Shown here piece after piece: positions 51,601 to 58,229 of a stretch of DNA of 64,000 nt. Position 1 is the first letter of the stretch. Every line of letters starts with the position of its first letter. Origin of the DNA: Streptomyces curacoi (GTDB lineage: Bacteria > Actinomycetota > Actinomycetes > Streptomycetales > Streptomycetaceae); assembly GCF_001513975.1 (NCBI RefSeq), contig NZ_KQ947986.1, forward strand, positions 412,713 to 476,712, in the 5' to 3' direction. Made by a program: the position numbers and the translations under genes. The notes beneath the pieces are model-generated. The model was not told the origin of the DNA and ran no database searches. It saw only the letters and a list, made by a program, of their open reading frames with translations.

Positions 51601-51724
51601 GCTCGCCCGGCGCCTGCCAGGCCTCGACCTCGAAGGGGACGGTGGCCGAGTAGATCGCGGGCTTGATGCGCTGGGTGTGGAGGCGCTCGACGCGCTCTTC
51701 GATCCGGCGGCGTTCGTCGTGCAT
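48632..51724 (-). CDS. GH38 alpha-mannosidase, cytoplasmic
   Basis: 1030 residues from ATG at 51724 (GGAG 8 nt upstream). The zinc and catalytic segments are intact: GVGHAHIDSAWLWPIRETKR, and the nucleophile Asp in KGVWLPDSFGYTAAYPQLAK. Other family features are FFIEHFGVETKGVW and the C-terminal mannosidase beta-domains. The size matches the cytosolic bacterial GH38 class. No signal peptide. It trims alpha-mannose from imported glycans together with the fucosidase and beta-galactosidase. Confidence 0.95.
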   Translation of the reverse strand: MHDERRRIEERVERLHTQRIKPAIYSATVPFEVEAWQAPGEPVSFEEAAAARYTPFAMDTPWGPPWGTTWFRMRGRVPAEWAGRRVEAVIDLGFVGDWPGNQAEALVHLPDGRPLKAVNPLNQYVPVGNPVSGGEEIDYLVEAASNPDILADNFAAPTPLGDVLTAGDKPLYTFRRADLAVLDEEVWHLDLDVQVLRELMVHLGEHEPRRHEIMHALDRAMDTLDLDDISGSATAVREVLAPVLARPAHASAHTISGVGHAHIDSAWLWPIRETKRKTSRTFSNVTSLADEYDDFIFACSQAQQYEWVRDNYPHVWARIQESVKKGQWAPVGGMWVEADGNLPGGEAIARQLIHGKRFFIEHFGVETKGVWLPDSFGYTAAYPQLAKLAGNEWFLTQKISWNQTNKFPHHTFWWEGIDGTRIFTHFPPVDTYNARFSGEEMDRAVRNYSEKGAGTRSLAPFGWGDGGGGPTREIMERARRLADLEGSPKVVVEHPDEFFAKAREEYPDAPVWVGELYLELHRATYTSQARTKQGNRRSEHRLREAELWATTAALHAPGYTYPYEKLDRLWKTVLLHQFHDILPGSSIAWVHREAEAEYARVAEELEALTAEAVAALGGGSARVFNTSPYARAEVVRTAEGAPAYVEVPASGSAPLSDATPPQPVTVTGRVLDNGLVRVDVAADGTLSSVFDLRANREVLADKGNLLRLHTDLPNYWDAWDIDKHYKNRYTDLLDAESVTVVEDGPLVGAIRVERAFGKGSRIAQTITVRAGSPRIDIETDIDWHEAEKILKAGFPVDIRAPHSSAEIQFGHIQRPTHTNTSWEAARFEVSGHRWVHIAEPGYGVAVINDSTYGHDVSRTVREASEASWGSPRPEAGGGTTTRVSLSLVRAPRIPDPEADQGRHRFTYSLLPGASIEDAVAEGYALNLPLRVADSAGAPEPVVSVDGDGVTVEAVKLADDRSGDVVVRLYESNGGRATGVLRAGFPLAGAQVTDLLERPLQDAGLEADGGVPVSLRPFQILTLRLRRAEGS

Positions 51725-51760
51725 GAAGGTTCTCCAGGGAGCCGGGAGGGAAAGCTGGGG

Positions 51761-51770
51761 CAAGCGCTTA
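51761..51770. promoter_or_regulatory. CAAGCGCTTA, LacI-type operator-like site upstream of the mannosidase gene
   Basis: AAGCGCTT is an 8-bp perfect palindrome with the central CG preferred by LacI-family proteins. It lies 38 nt before the GH38 start in the 57-nt gap after the GH4 gene. It may control an internal promoter for the GH38-GH29 pair. Confidence 0.4.
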
Positions 51771-51781
51771 CCGACAGGCGC

Positions 51782-53122
51782 TCACTTAAGGTACGCCAGG
51801 CCAGGGTGCACGGCCGTGTAGCCCTCGACCAGCCTGCGGGCCACGTTCACGGAGTCGACGAGCGGGTGCAGCGCGAAGGCCTTCACCGCCGTCGTACGGG
51901 AGCCGGACTCGGCGGCGGCGAGCACCTCGCGCTCGACCGCCTTGACGGCGCAGACCAGCCCGGTGGCGTGGTCGGGCAGCGGGGCGACCGCGACCGGGTG
52001 GGCGCCGTTGGCGTCGACCAGGCAGGGGACCTCGATGACGGCGTCGGTGTCGAGGACGGACAGGGTGGCCTGGTTGCGGACGTTGAGGATCAGGGTCGTG
52101 CGCTCGTCGCGGGCGATGGCCCGCATCAGCGCGAGCGCCACCTTCTCGTAGCCGCCGGAGAGGTCGTCCGGCTCGCGCTCGCCGGCGCCGGCCGTCTGAC
52201 GGTTCTCGGACATGTAGGTGGCCTCGCGCTCGGCACGGGTGCGGTCCCAGACGTCCAGGGCGGAGACGTCGGCGCGCCGGGCCTCCTCGTAGAAGCGGGC
52301 CTGCTGGTCGCGCAGGAAGGCGCCGCGGGTCTTGTCGGCCTGCTGGTAGGCGCGGACGGCTTCGCGGTTGAAGTAGTAGTAGTGCAGGTATTCGTTGGGG
52401 ATCGCGCCGAGCGAGCGGAGCCAGTCGACGCCGAAGAGCTTGCCCTCCTCGAAGGAGCCGAGCAGATCGGGGTCGGCGAGCAGGCGCGGGAGTTCGTCGC
52501 GGCCGGCGACGCGCAGGCCGCGGACCCAGCCGAGGTGGTTGAGGCCTACGTAGTCGATCCAAGCCTCGCCCGGGTTCTGCACGCCGAGGACGCGGGCGAT
52601 ACGGCGGCCGAGGCCGACCGGTGAGTCACAGATGCCGATGACGCGGTCGCCGAGGTGGCGGCTCATGGCCTCGGTGACCAGGCCCGCCGGGTTGGTGAAG
52701 TTGATGACCCAGGCGTCCGGTGCGAGCCGGGCCACGCGCTGGGCGATGCCGACGGCGACCGGGACCGTGCGCAGGCCGTAGGCGATGCCGCCGGCGCCGA
52801 CCGTCTCCTGGCCGAGGACGCCCTCGGCGAGCGCGACCCGCTCGTCGTTCGCCCTGCCCTCCAGGCCGCCGACGCGGATCGCGGAGAAGACGAAGTCGGC
52901 GCCGCGCAGGGCCTCGTCCAGGTCGGTGGTGGCGGTGACCTGCGGTGCGTCGGACACGGTGGCCGCCTGCTCGGCGAGCACGCGGGTCACCGCGGAGAGC
53001 CGCCGGTCGTCCAGGTCGTGCAGCACGACGTGGGTGACCCGGCCCTCGACGCGGTCGCCGAGGAGCGCCCCGTACACGAGCGGCACGCGGAATCCGCCGC
53101 CGCCCAGGATCGTCAGTTTCAC
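51782..53122 (-). CDS. GH4-family NAD-dependent glycosidase
   Basis: 446 residues from GTG at 53122 (GGAAAGG upstream). N-terminal NAD-binding Rossmann motif LTILGGGGFRVPLVYGALLG. The GH4 metal ligands are Cys in IGICDSPVGLGRRIA and His in YVGLNHLGWVRGL. GNE/NPE-like VINFTNPAGLVTEAM follows the family. GH4 enzymes use NAD+ and Mn2+ with redox chemistry and often act on 6-phospho-glycosides. No PTS genes are present, but a PfkB kinase lies across the divergent promoter, so the real substrate may be non-phosphorylated. Overlaps the DeoR gene by 4 nt. Confidence 0.9.
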   Translation of the reverse strand: MKLTILGGGGFRVPLVYGALLGDRVEGRVTHVVLHDLDDRRLSAVTRVLAEQAATVSDAPQVTATTDLDEALRGADFVFSAIRVGGLEGRANDERVALAEGVLGQETVGAGGIAYGLRTVPVAVGIAQRVARLAPDAWVINFTNPAGLVTEAMSRHLGDRVIGICDSPVGLGRRIARVLGVQNPGEAWIDYVGLNHLGWVRGLRVAGRDELPRLLADPDLLGSFEEGKLFGVDWLRSLGAIPNEYLHYYYFNREAVRAYQQADKTRGAFLRDQQARFYEEARRADVSALDVWDRTRAEREATYMSENRQTAGAGEREPDDLSGGYEKVALALMRAIARDERTTLILNVRNQATLSVLDTDAVIEVPCLVDANGAHPVAVAPLPDHATGLVCAVKAVEREVLAAAESGSRTTAVKAFALHPLVDSVNVARRLVEGYTAVHPGLAYLK

Positions 53123-53904
53123 GTTTGCACCTTTCCTGCCACGACCACCTCGACGCCCGCCTCCTCCAGGGAGGACCGGGTCGCCGGGTCGACCGGCGCG
53201 TTCGTCACCAGCACGTCCAGGTCTTCCGGACCGCACACCTTCGCCATCCCCGTCCCCGGGAACTTCGCCGCGTCGGCGAGCAGCACGACCTTGTCGCCGG
53301 CCTTGATCATGGCCCGCTTGACCGGCACCTCGACGACCGTCGTGTCCATCACCTGCCCGCCCGGCCGCACTCCACTGGTGCCCAGGAAGAGCCAGTCGGC
53401 ATGCAGCTGGCGCAGGTTGTCCTCGGTGAGGAAGCCGACCAGGGAGCGGTACTCGCGGCGGACCATGCCGCCCAGCAGCACCAGCTCGATGCCCTCGTCG
53501 TCGGCGAGCTCCTCGTAGACGACCAGGTTGCTGGTGATCACGGTGAGGCGGCGGCCGTGCAGCTGACGGGCCAGCCGGAAGGCGGTGGTGCCGATGTCGA
53601 GCAGCACCGACTGACCGTCCTCGATCATCGCGGCGGCGTGCGCGGCTATGGCGTCCTTCTCGGGCACGCGTACCTCGGCGACCTCGGCGAAGGGCTGGTC
53701 GCCCTCCTCCACGACCGCGCCGCCGTGCACCCGGGTCAGCAGGCCGTCCTCTTCGAGTTTGACCAGGTCACGCCTGATCGTGGCCGGGCTCACTCCCAGC
53801 TGCTCGGAGAGATCGGTCACGGCCGCGGGGCCGCCGGAGCGCAGGGCCCGCAGGATGAGTTGGTGTCGTCGTTCAGCCAGCACGGAGTGAACACTACTCG
53901 TCAT
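53119..53904 (-). CDS. DeoR-family regulator of the glycan locus
   Basis: 261 residues from ATG at 53904; a TTG two codons earlier is possible. HTH: LAERRHQLILRALRSGGPAA, VTDLSEQLGVSPATIRRDLV, LTRVHGGAV. The DeoRC sensor domain contains SVLLDIGTTAFRLARQL and TSGVRPGGQVMDTTVVEVPV. DeoR regulators of this type sense phosphorylated sugars, which fits the divergent PfkB kinase gene. First gene of the GH4-GH38-GH29 operon, so it probably regulates both divergent units. Confidence 0.92.
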   Translation of the reverse strand: MTSSVHSVLAERRHQLILRALRSGGPAAVTDLSEQLGVSPATIRRDLVKLEEDGLLTRVHGGAVVEEGDQPFAEVAEVRVPEKDAIAAHAAAMIEDGQSVLLDIGTTAFRLARQLHGRRLTVITSNLVVYEELADDEGIELVLLGGMVRREYRSLVGFLTEDNLRQLHADWLFLGTSGVRPGGQVMDTTVVEVPVKRAMIKAGDKVVLLADAAKFPGTGMAKVCGPEDLDVLVTNAPVDPATRSSLEEAGVEVVVAGKVQT

Positions 53905-53986
53905 CTTCAATCATCGCCATGCTCATTTCTGCTCGGGTATTGACGCATCCCGCCGAGCGGCGCACGATTCCGGTCACCGAATTGAA

Positions 53987-54022
53987 GAGTTCTGACGAAC
54001 TCCGAGCTCTCCCGAGCGGGAG
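53987..54022. promoter_or_regulatory. Two inverted repeats in the kinase leader: GAGTTC-TGAC-GAACTC and CTCCCG-AG-CGGGAG
   Basis: Perfect 6+4+6 (53987-54002) and 6+2+6 (54009-54022) inverted repeats lie between a possible -35 (TTGACG, 53940) and the kinase start at 54046. They are candidate DeoR sites or transcript stems in the 141-nt divergent region. Confidence 0.5.
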
Positions 54023-54045
54023 TCCCGACCGAGAGGACGCGATCC

Positions 54046-55065
54046 GTGGACGACGACCGGCCCGATGTGCTGCTGACCGGGCTGCTCTTCTACGACCTCG
54101 TCCTCACGGGACTGGGAAAGCCGCCGGCACCCGGCGAGGAGATCTGGACCGGCGGCATGGGCTGCGGCCCGGGCGGCATCGCCAACCTGGCGGTGGCCGC
54201 CGCCCGCTTCGGCCTCAAGACCTCGCTGGCCACGGTGTTCGGCGACGATCTCTACGGCGAGTACTGCCGGGACATCCTGTGCGACCAGGAGGACATCGAC
54301 CTCTCGCTCTCCCGCACGGCGGACGGCTGGCCCACCCCGGTCACCGTCTCCCTCGCCTACGGCCACGACCGGGCCCTCGTCACCCACGGCCAGGAGCCCC
54401 CGTACTCGCAGGACGCGCTGATGGGCGACCCTCCCGAGGCGCGCACGGCCCTCGTGCACATCGAGGCCGAACCGCGCGCGTGGCTGGCCAAGGCCGCCGC
54501 GAACGGCACCCGGATCTACGCCGACGTCGGCTGGGACCCCACCCAGCAGTGGTCGGCCGACCTCCTCGACCAGCTCTCCCTGTGCCATGCCTTCCTCCCC
54601 AACGAGACCGAGGCCATGGCCTACACCCGCACCGACAGCGCGGTCGCGGCCCTCGGCACGCTCAGCGAGCTGGTGCCGGTGGCCGTGGTGACCCGCGGCG
54701 GGGACGGCGCGGTCGCCGTCGACCAGACGACCGGTGAGTACGCGGAGGTGCCCGCCCTGGATGTCGACGTCCTCGACGCGACGGGCGCCGGGGACGTGTT
54801 CGGGGCGAGTTTCGTAGCGGCCTCGCTGGACGGCTGGCCGCTGGAGGAACGGCTCAGGTTCGCCGTACTGGCCGCCGGCCTGTCAGTCAGGCACCACGGC
54901 GGGGCCCTGGCGGCCCCCGGCTGGTACGGCGTCGACCGCTGGTGGCGCTCCCTGACCGACCCCGAGCTGAAGCGGGCGTACGGCTTCCTGGCGGACCGGC
55001 TCCCCGACGACCCGGGGCCGCCGGTCGCGTACGCCCCCGTGACCCCACCGGCACGGCACAACTGA
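54046..55065 (+). CDS. PfkB-family carbohydrate kinase
   Basis: 339 residues, GTG start with GAGAGGA upstream. PfkB motifs: GGIANLAVAAARFGLKTSLA near the N-terminus and signature 2 LDATGAGDVFGASFVAASLD with the catalytic Asp. Ribokinase-like fold. The kinase could phosphorylate a monosaccharide released from imported glycans, and its product could be the inducer sensed by the DeoR protein. The exact sugar is unknown. First gene of the plus-strand unit, 10 nt before the binding-protein gene. Confidence 0.88.
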   Translation: MDDDRPDVLLTGLLFYDLVLTGLGKPPAPGEEIWTGGMGCGPGGIANLAVAAARFGLKTSLATVFGDDLYGEYCRDILCDQEDIDLSLSRTADGWPTPVTVSLAYGHDRALVTHGQEPPYSQDALMGDPPEARTALVHIEAEPRAWLAKAAANGTRIYADVGWDPTQQWSADLLDQLSLCHAFLPNETEAMAYTRTDSAVAALGTLSELVPVAVVTRGGDGAVAVDQTTGEYAEVPALDVDVLDATGAGDVFGASFVAASLDGWPLEERLRFAVLAAGLSVRHHGGALAAPGWYGVDRWWRSLTDPELKRAYGFLADRLPDDPGPPVAYAPVTPPARHN

Positions 55066-55075
55066 CTTTCCCCCC

Positions 55076-56413
55076 ATGCCCCTTCTCATGCGAAGTCCCG
55101 AACAGATCCGAAAGGCGGTGGGAGCTGTGCGGCTCTCACGAAGAGGCCTGCTGCGCGCGGGCCTGGCCGGTACGGCCGCCACGGCGCTCGGCGGCCTGGC
55201 GTCCGGCTGTGCCGTACCGACCGGCTCGACCGGTCGGAACATGGTCCTGTGGTACTGGAGCGGCGGTCTGAGCGACACGGTCGTCAAGAACGCCAAGGCG
55301 CGTTACGACCGCTCCGTGGACCTCGACGCCATCCAGATCGGCGGCTACTACCGCTCGAAGCTGATCACCACGATGGCGGGCAACGCCCACATCCCCGACA
55401 TCGCGGGCCTCAAGGGCGAGGACATGGCGTCCTATCTGCCCAACGCCGACCAGTTCGTCGATCTGCGCACACTCGGCGCCGACAAGTACAAGAGCCAGTA
55501 CCTGTCGTGGAAGTGGGACCAGGGCATCGCCGACGACGGCTCGATGGTCGGCTTCCCGATCGACTGCGGGCCGGTCGCGCACTTCTACCAGTACGCCGTG
55601 TTCCGGAAGGCGGGACTGCCGCACGAGCCCGAGGACGTCTCCAGGGAACTCGACACCTGGGAGAAGTTCTTCGCGGCGGGCGAGCGGCTCAAGAAGCGGA
55701 TCCCGGGGACCTATCTGCTCACCGACGTCAACGCCGTCTTCGAGAACGTGGTGCAGCAGGGCAGCCGGCGGTACGTCGACAAGGACCGCAACTTCGTCGG
55801 TGACCGGGAGCACGTCCGCAACGCCTGGGCGCTCGCCGTGGAGGCCAAGCGGCGGGGCATCGTCTCCAGCATCGTCAACGGCACCCCGGACCAGATCTCG
55901 GCCAAGGAGAGCGGCCGTCTGCCCAGTCAGCTCGGCGCCTCCTGGGCCACCGGCGACCTCAAGAACGAGGTGCCGAAGACCGAGGGCCGGTGGCGGGTGG
56001 CGCAGATGCCCGTGCGGCCCTCCAACAACGGCGGGTCGTTCCTGTCCATCACCAAGGCGTGCCGGGAGCCCGAGCGGGCCTTCGAGATCATCGCCTGGCT
56101 GCTCAACGCCGACAACCAGGCGCAGGGCTTCGTCGACGCGGGCCTGTTCCCCTCCACGCCCGCCTCGTACGGCATGAAGAAGCTCCAGGAGCCGGACCCG
56201 TTCTTCGACGGCCAGGTCACGATGGACGTCTTCGGGCCCGCCGCGCAGAAGATCGCGGTCGCCTACAACAGCCCGTACGACGTGGCGTTGGGCCAGCCCA
56301 TCAAGGACGAGATCAAGAACGTCGGCGTCCTCGGCAAGGATCCGAAGCAAGCCTGGGAGGACGCCATGAGCAAGTGCCGGCGGATCGCCAAGCATCTGGG
56401 GGTGAGCTACTGA
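55076..56413 (+). CDS. Glycan-binding lipoprotein of ABC importer (CUT1), Tat-type signal
   Basis: 445 residues. The signal LSRRGLLRAGLAGTAATALG has a twin-arginine motif and is followed by a lipobox ending LASGC, so it is a Tat-exported lipoprotein. Mature SBP_bac_1 fold: NMVLWYWSGGLSDTVVKNAK, FPIDCGPVAHFYQYAVFRKA, FLSITKACREPERAFEIIAW. It delivers an oligosaccharide to the two permeases that follow; the stop overlaps the permease ATG by one base (TGATG). Confidence 0.92.
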   Translation: MPLLMRSPEQIRKAVGAVRLSRRGLLRAGLAGTAATALGGLASGCAVPTGSTGRNMVLWYWSGGLSDTVVKNAKARYDRSVDLDAIQIGGYYRSKLITTMAGNAHIPDIAGLKGEDMASYLPNADQFVDLRTLGADKYKSQYLSWKWDQGIADDGSMVGFPIDCGPVAHFYQYAVFRKAGLPHEPEDVSRELDTWEKFFAAGERLKKRIPGTYLLTDVNAVFENVVQQGSRRYVDKDRNFVGDREHVRNAWALAVEAKRRGIVSSIVNGTPDQISAKESGRLPSQLGASWATGDLKNEVPKTEGRWRVAQMPVRPSNNGGSFLSITKACREPERAFEIIAWLLNADNQAQGFVDAGLFPSTPASYGMKKLQEPDPFFDGQVTMDVFGPAAQKIAVAYNSPYDVALGQPIKDEIKNVGVLGKDPKQAWEDAMSKCRRIAKHLGVSY

Positions 56414-57378
56414 TGGCCACCGTCCCCGCACTGGAGAAGCCCACGATGACCGTGGCGGACGCGCCCGCCGTGCAGCCGAAGACGGGCTTGCGCAAGTACT
56501 GGCACCTCTACGCCGCGATCTCCCCCTTCTATCTCCTCTTCCTCGCCTTCGGCCTGGTCCCCGTCGGCTTCTCGCTCTATCTGTCCTTCCACCGCTGGGA
56601 CGGCCTGGGCTCGATGGAGTGGGCGGGTCTGTCGCAGTACCAGTACCTGCTGAGCGACAGCGACTTCTGGCAGTCGATCGGGACCACGATCGTCATCTGG
56701 GCGCTCGCCACCTTCCCGATGATCTTCCTGGCCATGGTGACCGCCGTGATGCTCAACTCGGCGGTCCGCTACAAGAACCTCTACCGCTTCGCGTACTTCC
56801 TGCCGAACGTCACCTCGGTGGTGGCGATCGCGATCGTCTTCGGGTCGATCTTCTCCACCAACTTCGGCCTGGTGAACGCCCTGTTGCAGGCCGTCGGCCT
56901 GGACCAGGTGGCGTGGCTGAACACCCCCTGGGGCATCAAGGTCGCCATCGCGACGCTGATGACCTGGCAGTGGACCGGCTACAACGCCATCATCTTCCTC
57001 GCCGGACTCCAGACCATCCCGAGCGACCTGTACGAGGCGGCGCGCATCGACGGCGCCGGGCCGGTGCAGACGTTCTTCCGAGTGACCCTGCCGCTGCTGC
57101 GGCCGACGCTGCTGTTCGTGCTGGTCGTCTCGACGGTCACCGGTCTGCAGAGCTTCTCGGAGCCGCAGGTGCTGCTGCAGACCACGGCCAACGAGTCGAC
57201 GTTCTCGGGGGGCCCCGACCACGCCGGCCGGACGATGGTCCTCTACTTCTTCCAGCAGACCTTCGACAACAACGACTTCGGCTACGGCGCCGCCGTGGCG
57301 TGGGGCATCTTCCTCGTCGTCGTCCTCTTCTCGATCATCAACTGGCGCCTGCTGCAGCGCCGGGGCGAAGAACAGTGA
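56413..57378 (+). CDS. Sugar ABC permease, MalF type
   Basis: 321 residues. Six membrane segments after a 40-residue cytoplasmic start; the EAA loop reads YEAARIDGAGPVQTFFRVTL and RFAYFLPNVTSVVAIAIVFG is typical. Translationally coupled to the binding-protein gene and to the next permease. No ATPase is encoded nearby. Confidence 0.93.
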   Translation: MATVPALEKPTMTVADAPAVQPKTGLRKYWHLYAAISPFYLLFLAFGLVPVGFSLYLSFHRWDGLGSMEWAGLSQYQYLLSDSDFWQSIGTTIVIWALATFPMIFLAMVTAVMLNSAVRYKNLYRFAYFLPNVTSVVAIAIVFGSIFSTNFGLVNALLQAVGLDQVAWLNTPWGIKVAIATLMTWQWTGYNAIIFLAGLQTIPSDLYEAARIDGAGPVQTFFRVTLPLLRPTLLFVLVVSTVTGLQSFSEPQVLLQTTANESTFSGGPDHAGRTMVLYFFQQTFDNNDFGYGAAVAWGIFLVVVLFSIINWRLLQRRGEEQ

Positions 57379-58229
57379 GGCCGCTCACCATGGCATCCAT
57401 CAAGGGTTCTCGGCGCCGGGGCATCGCCCTGCACGCGGTGTTGATCGTCGGTCTGCTGCTGTCGGCCTTCCCATTCTACTGGGCCGTGATCATGTCGACG
57501 CACACCTCGTCGGAGATCTTCTCGTACCCGCCGAAACTGCTGCCGGGTTCGCACTTCCTGGAGAACGTCCGCAACCTGTTCGACGCGATCGACTTCTTCG
57601 GGTCGATGTGGAACTCGCTGCTGGTAGCGACGACGGTGACCTTCCTGGTGCTGTTCTTCGACTCGCTGGCGGCCTTCGTCTTCGCCAAGTTCCGGTTCCC
57701 GGGCAGGAAGCTGCTGTTCGCGCTGCTCATGCTGATCTTCATGGTGCCGGCCCAGCTGGCGGCCATCCCGCAGTTCGTGATCATGGCGAAGATCGGCTGG
57801 ATCGGCTCGATGACCGCGCTGATCGTCCCCGCGGCGGCCAACGCGTTCGGCATCTTCTGGATGCGCCAGTACATGAAAAGCGCCATCCACGACGAGCTGC
57901 TCGACGCCGCGAAGCTGGACGGCGCGAACTTCATGCGCCAGTACTGGCACGTGGCCCTCCCGGTCGTCCGGCCGGGCTTGGCCTTCCTCGGCATCTTCAC
58001 CTTCATGGGCCAGTGGAACGACTACGCCTGGCCGCTGATCGCCCTCACCAACCCGGACAACGTCACCCTCCAGGTCGCGCTGTCCCAGCTCAACGGCACG
58101 CACGGCACCACCGACTACGGCATGGTGATGACCGGCGCGGTCCTCGCCCTCGTCCCGCTGCTGATCGTCTTCGCGATCGGCGCCCGGCAGATCATCGGCG
58201 ACCTCGCGAAGGGGGCCGTGCGCGAATGA
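57375..58229 (+). CDS. Sugar ABC permease, MalG type
   Basis: 284 residues from GTG at 57375 overlapping the previous stop (GTGA); ATG at 57390 would shorten it by 5 residues. EAA loop LDAAKLDGANFMRQYWHVAL; FMVPAQLAAIPQFVIMAKIG and FTFMGQWNDYAWPLIALTNP are family features. Completes the importer. Confidence 0.92.
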   Translation: MRPLTMASIKGSRRRGIALHAVLIVGLLLSAFPFYWAVIMSTHTSSEIFSYPPKLLPGSHFLENVRNLFDAIDFFGSMWNSLLVATTVTFLVLFFDSLAAFVFAKFRFPGRKLLFALLMLIFMVPAQLAAIPQFVIMAKIGWIGSMTALIVPAAANAFGIFWMRQYMKSAIHDELLDAAKLDGANFMRQYWHVALPVVRPGLAFLGIFTFMGQWNDYAWPLIALTNPDNVTLQVALSQLNGTHGTTDYGMVMTGAVLALVPLLIVFAIGARQIIGDLAKGAVRE

